This document shows, one piece after another, positions 59,402 through 64,000 of a stretch of 64,000 nucleotides of DNA. The position numbers and the translations under genes are program-made. The number at the start of each line of letters is the position of its first letter. The first letter of the stretch is position 1. Under the pieces are notes generated by a model, which saw only the letters and a program-made list of their open reading frames with translations, was not told where the DNA came from and searched no databases. Origin of the DNA: Rubrivivax sp. (lineage in GTDB: Bacteria; Pseudomonadota; Gammaproteobacteria; Burkholderiales; Burkholderiaceae_C); the NCBI GenBank assembly GCA_022842595.1, contig JALHPF010000003.1, positions 124,001 through 188,000 on the forward strand. Reading direction: 5' to 3'.

Positions 59402-60775
59402 CTAACGCAAGGGCATCCGTTTGATCAGCGGTGACATTGCCACCAGCGTGATCAATAAGAGCAGGACCTCGAGCAGGTAGACCGTGCTGTAGCCCACGCC
59501 ACGCCCGGCCGCCGACGAAACCGCATCGGCGAGCACACCGCCTGTCGCCACCGCCACGCCAGCAGCCGTGGCCTGCACGGCACCCCAGGCGCCCAGCGCC
59601 AGGCCGATCTGGTCACGGGGGGCGCTGTTCATGGTTGCCGTGAGCGTGCCGTGGCTGAACACGCCGCCAGCCAGACCGATCAGGAAGACGCCCGCCACGA
59701 ACACCGGCACCGAAGCCAATGGCGCGGCCACGGCCACAAGTGCGAAGGCTGGCAGGCCCAGCGCCACGCCCAGCGACGCCATGCGCATGGCGTCGCGGCC
59801 CCGGCTGAGCACCACCGAAGCCACGGCAAACCCGAGCAAGCCACCTCCGGCCAGGGTGGCCGTGAGCAGGGTGGTCTGCCCCACAGACATGCCGAGCAAC
59901 TGGCCGCCATACGGTTCGAGCAGCACGTCCTGCATGCCGAAAGCCAGGGTTCCCAGGCCGATGCACGCCAGCCGCCGGCCAGCTTGCGGCCCCTGAAGCA
60001 GCTGGCGCCACGCGGTGGCGAAGTCCGGCGCTGGCCTGGACGCACTGGTGGCCTGCCGGCGCTGGCGGGGCTCCTGCTTCCATAGCGAGATCGCGTTCAG
60101 GACCAAGGTGGCCACCGCAGCCCCCTGGATCACTTGCACCAGTCGACCCGGGCTGAAGTCGCGCAGCGCCAGGCCGAAGACGACGGCGCTGAGGATCGTG
60201 CCCAGCAGCAGCATCACGTACATCAGGCCCACCACACGCGGCTGCGAGGCTTCGGGGGCGAGGTCGGTGGTCAGTGCCAGGCCGGCGGTCTGCGTCGTGT
60301 GCAGGCCTGCGCCGACCAGCAGGAAGGCCAGCCCCGCGCCGGCCTGGCCCACCCAGGCCGGCCACTGCGCGGCGTTGCCGCCACCCGACAGCACGAGCAA
60401 GGCGAAAGGCATGATGGCCAGGCCCCCGAATTGCACCATCGTGCCCATCCAGATATAGGGCACCCGCTTCCAGCCCAATGCGGAACGGTGGTTGTCGGAA
60501 CGGAAGCCCACCAGCGCGCGGAACGGCGCATACAGCACCGGTAACGCAATCATCACGGCCACCAGCGAGGCCGGCACGCCGAGCTCGACGATCATCACGC
60601 GGTTGAGCGTGCCCACCAGCAGCACGAGGGCCATGCCCACCGAAACCTGGAACAGCGACAGCCGCAACAGGCGGCCCAACGGCAATTCAGGCGTGGCGGC
60701 GTCGGCGAACGGCAGGAATCGCGGGCCCAGATCGGTCCAGGTCTGCACGAGCTTGCGGCTGACGGATTGGGACAT
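59402..60775 (-). CDS. pucC: PucC-type light-harvesting assembly protein (BCD family MFS)
   Basis: This 457-residue protein has 12 hydrophobic helices. RLLRLSLFQVSVGMALVLLVGTLNRVMIVELGVPA near the N-terminus, SALGWKRVPYIWMG and AFGMQDVLLEPYGG are PucC/LhaA-family markers. It is needed for LH2 assembly or bacteriochlorophyll delivery. The ATG at 60775 is 144 bases after pucA in the same direction. Its terminal sequence has no signal peptide. Confidence 0.92.
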   Translation of the reverse strand: MSQSVSRKLVQTWTDLGPRFLPFADAATPELPLGRLLRLSLFQVSVGMALVLLVGTLNRVMIVELGVPASLVAVMIALPVLYAPFRALVGFRSDNHRSALGWKRVPYIWMGTMVQFGGLAIMPFALLVLSGGGNAAQWPAWVGQAGAGLAFLLVGAGLHTTQTAGLALTTDLAPEASQPRVVGLMYVMLLLGTILSAVVFGLALRDFSPGRLVQVIQGAAVATLVLNAISLWKQEPRQRRQATSASRPAPDFATAWRQLLQGPQAGRRLACIGLGTLAFGMQDVLLEPYGGQLLGMSVGQTTLLTATLAGGGLLGFAVASVVLSRGRDAMRMASLGVALGLPAFALVAVAAPLASVPVFVAGVFLIGLAGGVFSHGTLTATMNSAPRDQIGLALGAWGAVQATAAGVAVATGGVLADAVSSAAGRGVGYSTVYLLEVLLLLITLVAMSPLIKRMPLR

Positions 60776-60819
60776 GGTGGACGGCAACGTAGCGGAGCAC
60801 GAATGCGGGGACCAGCGAT

Positions 60820-60845
60820 GCTTGCCCGACCCAGCGTCGGCAAGC
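60820..60845 (-). other. Hairpin between pucA and pucC
   Basis: Read on the minus strand, GCTTGCC-GAC pairs with GTC-GGGCAAGC (one bulged G) around a small loop in the 144-base pucA-pucC spacer. Intercistronic hairpins are known to protect the 5' light-harvesting part of puf and puc messages from 3' decay. A similar function here is inference. Confidence 0.5.
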
Positions 60846-60919
60846 CTCAAAACGAACGCGGGCCATGGGTGGCGAGAAGCCGCCCACGGCCCGGCACAGC
60901 CATGCGGGCTGCAGGGTGC

Positions 60920-61105
60920 CTACTTGGGCGCCTCGGCGGGCGCAGCCGCCACGACCTTGGCTCCGCCGTTGAGGTACTTCGGAAGCCAGGTCGTGTTTGT
61001 GAGCAAGGCCAGGTGGACGGCGAACGAGCCAAGCGCAACCGCGCCCAGCAGGATCGGGATGCCCACCGAGGGCTTCACCACACACCAGATTTTTCCGTAG
61101 ATCAT
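60920..61105 (-). CDS. pucA: LH2 light-harvesting antenna alpha subunit
   Basis: This 61-residue peptide aligns without gaps to Rhodoblastus acidophilus LH2 alpha over its first 45 positions. It keeps Met1, Gly4, Lys5, Trp7, Pro12 and Pro17, and the bacteriochlorophyll-ligand His31. At positions 44-45 the usual Tyr-Trp is Tyr-Leu, so one of two residues that hydrogen-bond the B850 acetyl groups is lost. A short Ala/Pro-rich C-terminal tail follows, as in Rubrivivax. It is 13 bases from pucB. Confidence 0.95.
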   Translation of the reverse strand: MIYGKIWCVVKPSVGIPILLGAVALGSFAVHLALLTNTTWLPKYLNGGAKVVAAAPAEAPK

Positions 61106-61118
61106 GGTGAGCTCCTGC

Positions 61119-61271
61119 TTACTTCAGCCAGGGTGAATAGATGTACGCCAGCAGGTGTGCCAGCGCGGCGATCATTCCGAAGATTTGCGTACCCTGGATG
61201 ATGTGGCGGTGCACTTCCTCGGATTCGGCCTCGGTCAAACCGGTGGGCCAGACCTTGTTCGGGTCAGACAT
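61119..61271 (-). CDS. pucB: LH2 light-harvesting antenna beta subunit
   Basis: This 50-residue peptide starts MSDPNKVWPTGLTEAESEEVH, close to other purple-bacterial beta chains. The B850 ligand His is in AALAHLLAY, and the upstream His (EEVHRH) is conserved. The usual GTRVF motif is GTQIF, so the arginine that hydrogen-bonds the B800 acetyl group is glutamine. I chose the ATG at 61271 with AGGAG eight bases upstream. It is the first gene of the puc operon. Confidence 0.95.
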   Translation of the reverse strand: MSDPNKVWPTGLTEAESEEVHRHIIQGTQIFGMIAALAHLLAYIYSPWLK

Positions 61272-61336
61272 GGAGAACTCCTGAGTGGACTTCTTTTCTC
61301 GTGCGAAACCCACACGCGGGCACTACGTTTAGCATG

Positions 61337-61354
61337 TGTCATTCTTCATTGACA
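61337..61354 (-). promoter_or_regulatory. CrtJ/PpsR-type operator upstream of pucBA
   Basis: The sequence TGTCATTCTTCATTGACA fits TGT-N12-ACA, the redox- and light-responsive CrtJ/PpsR site, with extended TGTCA/TGACA arms. It overlaps the -10 region of a likely sigma-70 promoter (TTGACA at 61368-61363, 16-base spacer, AAGAAT at 61346-61341, minus strand). A second pair of TGTCA/TGACA arms (61376-61399) has a longer 14-base gap. Repression under oxygen is predicted. Confidence 0.7.
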
Positions 61355-61368
61355 CGCGTAGTTGTCAA
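61341..61368 (-). promoter_or_regulatory. Putative sigma-70 promoter of pucBAC
   Basis: On the minus strand TTGACA (61368-61363) is followed after 16 bases by AAGAAT (61346-61341), 4 of 6 matches to the -10 consensus. It lies 70-97 bases before the pucB ATG. The operator described above covers the -10 element. Confidence 0.5.
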
Positions 61369-61448
61369 GAGGACTTGTCAGTATGAAGCGTAAATGACAC
61401 GGGTCGGGACCCTGCTGAATCTGCCCTGCACCCAGCCAGAATGCCGGC

Positions 61449-62423
61449 ATGACGACCCCGATTCCCGCCTTCCTGCAGCCACTGGGCGAAGGCGTTTACG
61501 CCATCGACACCGGTTTTCACCGCGACCACTTCGACGCCGCCTACCTGCTGGTCGACGATGGCCGGGCGGCCTTCATCGACACCGGGACGCACTTCGCCGT
61601 GCCGCGGCTGCTCGCGGCGCTGGCGGCACTGGGCCTGGCGCGGACGGCCGTGGACTGGGTGATCCCGACCCATGTACACCTGGACCATGCCGGCGGCGTC
61701 GGCACCCTGATGCAGCAGCTGCCGGCAGCCCGCGCGCTGATCCACCCGCGGGGCGTGCGCCACCTCGTCGACCCGCGAGCCCTCTGGCTGAGCGCGAGCG
61801 CGGTCTACGGCAGCGAGGAAATGGCGAAGTCCTACGGCCGGGTGGTGCCGGTGGAAGCAGCCCGAGTCGTCGAGAGCTTCGACGAGATGACCGTCTGCTT
61901 CGGCGGGCGCACCTTGCGGCTGGTCGACACCCCCGGCCACGCCCGCCACCACCACTGCGTCTGGGACGCCAAGACGCGCGGCTGGTTCACTGGCGACACC
62001 TTCGGCCTGAGCTACCGTGAATTCGACGGCCCGAACGGCGCCTGGGTGCTTCCCAGCACGACGCCAGTGCAGTTCGACCCACCGGCGCTGGCGGCCACGA
62101 TCGACCGGCTGATGGCCGCGGAACCGGCGTCGCTGTACCTCACGCACTACGGCCGCGTCGAAGGTGTGCCCAGGCTGGCGCGGATCTTTCGGGAACAGCT
62201 CGTGCAAATGGTGGCGCTCGGCGAGCGCCTGCGCGACAGCGCCGACCGGCACGGCGGGCTGAAGGCAGGCCTGTGGCAGATCCACCAGGCCAGCCTGCAG
62301 GCCGAAGGCTGCCCCGTGCCGCTTCAGCGGGCGGCGGAACTCCTGGCGCTCGACATCGAGCTCAATGCCCAGGGCATGGGCATCTGGCTCGGCCGCTCGG
62401 CGGCCTCGCAGAACGGGAATTGA
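61449..62423 (+). CDS. MBL-fold metallohydrolase
   Basis: This 324-residue metallo-beta-lactamase-fold protein has the zinc motif HVHLDHAGG, then [11 protein letters not shown] and [13 protein letters not shown] and a late His (LTHYGRVEG). No DNA- or beta-lactam-specific feature is seen. It is divergent from puc across 177 bases that hold the operator site. The start ATG at 61449 gives [20 protein letters not shown], typical for such hydrolases. Confidence 0.9.
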   Translation: MTTPIPAFLQPLGEGVYAIDTGFHRDHFDAAYLLVDDGRAAFIDTGTHFAVPRLLAALAALGLARTAVDWVIPTHVHLDHAGGVGTLMQQLPAARALIHPRGVRHLVDPRALWLSASAVYGSEEMAKSYGRVVPVEAARVVESFDEMTVCFGGRTLRLVDTPGHARHHHCVWDAKTRGWFTGDTFGLSYREFDGPNGAWVLPSTTPVQFDPPALAATIDRLMAAEPASLYLTHYGRVEGVPRLARIFREQLVQMVALGERLRDSADRHGGLKAGLWQIHQASLQAEGCPVPLQRAAELLALDIELNAQGMGIWLGRSAASQNGN

Positions 62424-62517
62424 CGCGGATTACGCCCTTTCACGGGTACTTGAGTTGAACGACGGACGGCCGATATTCCGAAGACCCGCCAAGTATTGCG
62501 AACCCGAGCCCCCCGCC

Positions 62518-64000
62518 ATGCGCAACAACCAGCCGAACCAGAACGTCGAATTCCCCTTCCCTGCCGGCGAGACACTCGTTTCGACGACCGACCTGAAAGG
62601 CCGCATCACCTACTGCAACGCCGGCTTCATCGCGACGAGCGGCTTCAGCAAGGAAGAACTGCTGGGGCAGGCCCACAACATCGTGCGCCATCCCGACATG
62701 CCCGAGGAGGCCTACCGCGACATGTGGGAAACCATCGCAGGCGGGCTTCCCTGGTCGGCGCCAGTGAAGAACCGGCGCAAGGACGGGACCTACTACTGGG
62801 TGATGGCCAACGTCACGCCGCTGATGCACGGCGAATCGCCCACCGGGTACATGTCGGTGCGCACCCAGCCCACGCGCGAGCAGGTGGCGGCGGCCGAGCA
62901 GCTGTACGCCACGATGCGAAAGGAAAAGGCCGACGGCCGGCAGGTCACCTTGTTGGCACAGGGCTATGTGGTGGTCAACACCACGATGGCGCGCTTGGCG
63001 CGCACCGCCAGCCTGGGGCTGCGCGGACGCATGGCGCTGATCGTCGGCAGCGTCGCCGCGCTGAGCGCGGGCGCTTCCACGTTGGTCAGCGGTGCGCCGC
63101 TGCTGAGCACCGCCGTCGCCCTCGACGTCGGCATCTCTGCCGCCGTCGGTGCGGCGGTCGGTGGCTGGTGGCTCAGCCGCATGGCCGTGGGCCCACTGGA
63201 ACAGTTGGTCAGCGTTGCCAACCGCATGGCCGCTGGCGACCTGACGCAAACCATCGAAGTCACCAGCCAGGACACCATGGGCCGGCTCGCCAAGGCCCTG
63301 GCCCAGCTGAACGTGAACCTGCGCTCGATTGTTCGCGATGCGCGCAATGAAGTTCACCACATGCGCGACGCCACCCGCGAAATCGCGGCCGGCAACCAGG
63401 ACCTGTCGGCTCGCACCGAATCGCAGGCGGCGAGCCTGGAAGAAACGGCCTCGTCGATGGAGCAGATCACCAGCACGGTGCGCAACAGCGCCAATTCGGC
63501 CCAGCAGGCCGCGCAGCTCGCCGGCGAAGCCAGCGCCGTGACCCAGCGCGGCAGCGACGCCATCAACGAAGTCACGCGCACCATGCACGTCATCAGCGAT
63601 TCGTCGCGCCGCATCGGCGAAATCATCAGCGTGATCGACGGCATCGCCTTCCAGACCAATATCCTGGCGCTGAACGCAGCCGTCGAGGCCGCACGCGCCG
63701 GCGAGCAGGGCCGCGGCTTTGCCGTCGTCGCCAGCGAAGTGCGAAGCCTGGCACAGCGCACCACGGCCGCAGCGCGGGAGATCAAGCAGCTGATCCAGGA
63801 CTCGGCAGAAAAGGTCGACGCCGGCAACCGCCTCACCGACGAGGCGCAGAAGACGATGGACGGCGCGCTGGCCACGGTACGGCGCGTCACCCATGTGATC
63901 GAGGAAATCAGCACCGGCGCCAGCGAACAGCTCAGCGGCATCTCGCAAGTCAACGAAGCGGTGTCGCAGATGGACTCGATCACCCAGCAGAACGCCGCGC
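62518..64000 (+). CDS. Methyl-accepting chemotaxis protein with N-terminal PAS domain (Aer-like), 3' end beyond the window
   Basis: About 494 residues are present. The N-terminal PAS domain ([37 protein letters not shown]) is of the Aer redox-sensing type. Two hydrophobic segments (about residues 170-225) and a HAMP domain ([21 protein letters not shown]) follow, then the MCP signalling region with the conserved hairpin tip [33 protein letters not shown]. The receptor likely reports redox or oxygen status. The C-terminus lies off the right edge. Confidence 0.93.
   Translation, partial: MRNNQPNQNVEFPFPAGETLVSTTDLKGRITYCNAGFIATSGFSKEELLGQAHNIVRHPDMPEEAYRDMWETIAGGLPWSAPVKNRRKDGTYYWVMANVTPLMHGESPTGYMSVRTQPTREQVAAAEQLYATMRKEKADGRQVTLLAQGYVVVNTTMARLARTASLGLRGRMALIVGSVAALSAGASTLVSGAPLLSTAVALDVGISAAVGAAVGGWWLSRMAVGPLEQLVSVANRMAAGDLTQTIEVTSQDTMGRLAKALAQLNVNLRSIVRDARNEVHHMRDATREIAAGNQDLSARTESQAASLEETASSMEQITSTVRNSANSAQQAAQLAGEASAVTQRGSDAINEVTRTMHVISDSSRRIGEIISVIDGIAFQTNILALNAAVEAARAGEQGRGFAVVASEVRSLAQRTTAAAREIKQLIQDSAEKVDAGNRLTDEAQKTMDGALATVRRVTHVIEEISTGASEQLSGISQVNEAVSQMDSITQQNAA

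Overview
The window is about 64 kb of GC-rich, densely coding chromosome with strong third-position G/C bias. The gene content points to a betaproteobacterium of the order Burkholderiales: a Burkholderiales-type trimeric porin, a Bug-family solute receptor, HemJ, the TonB/ExbB/ExbD/ExbD arrangement and a cob/btu cluster of the type common in that order. A pucBAC light-harvesting operon near the right end makes it a bacteriochlorophyll-using phototroph, in the neighbourhood of Rubrivivax, Roseateles or Rhodoferax. The exact genus cannot be fixed from this sequence. I see no tRNA, rRNA, CRISPR array, insertion sequence or prophage.

Layout. (1) 1-1670, minus: an M14-type deacylase (cut by the window edge) and an N-formylglutamate amidohydrolase-like enzyme, overlapping. 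They are divergent from (2) 1824-11389, plus: a dipeptide/oligopeptide-type ABC importer with three tandem paralogous Tat-type binding proteins, two permeases and two ATPases. Palindrome-rich spacers interrupt this operon twice. (3) 11570-12817: small envelope proteins. (4) 12945-23026, minus: a cobalamin regulon headed by a cobalamin riboswitch, with btuB, a shrunken cobU remnant, btuF, btuC, btuD, cobQ, a signal-less BtuF-like protein, cobT, cobS and a cobC-like phosphatase. (5) 23150-28964, plus: housekeeping genes pyrG, kdsA, a DUF1330 gene, eno and ftsB, then PnuC with a NadR-type kinase. (6) 28958-34146: hslO and a gamma carbonic anhydrase-like gene (minus), a DUF455 protein, an amino-acid ABC receptor and permease, and a porin with a clear terminator. 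(7) 34209-42852: xerD, an orphan Bug receptor, a chalcone-isomerase-like protein, an AEC transporter, queG, tsaE, amiC, a CorA-type transporter and hemB. (8) 42853-43129: a hemB/hemJ spacer with a strong small-RNA candidate. (9) 43130-54789: hemJ, a VanZ-like gene, a ferredoxin, a hydrolase, a PBP5-type carboxypeptidase, an ABC receptor, a D-amino-acid aminotransferase, a DUF493 gene, a YitT remnant, Sel1 and TPR proteins, an RluF-like synthase, a Bcr-type MFS transporter and miaA. (10) 55052-58897: a TonB-ExbB-ExbD-ExbD-TPR energy-transduction operon. (11) 59227-61271, minus: pucB, pucA, pucC and a 28-residue single-helix microprotein. (12) an MBL-fold hydrolase and a PAS-HAMP chemoreceptor cut by the right edge.

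How the parts fit. BtuB needs TonB/ExbBD energy, and both are here. The riboswitch probably controls uptake (BtuB, BtuFCD) and nucleotide-loop assembly/salvage (CobQ, CobT, CobS, phosphatase). The cobU gene that should supply the GDP-cobinamide intermediate is reduced to half length with a damaged P-loop. hemB and hemJ feed tetrapyrroles, which ties in with cobalamin and bacteriochlorophyll. The light-harvesting peptides keep all magnesium ligands but have lost two residues that tune the B850 and B800 pigments.

Most interesting items: the cobU remnant, the structured RNA between hemB and hemJ, the LH2 pigment-pocket substitutions, the 28-residue membrane peptide downstream of pucC, a perfect TGT-N12-ACA CrtJ/PpsR-type site over the puc promoter, and the palindromic elements inside the peptide-transport operon.
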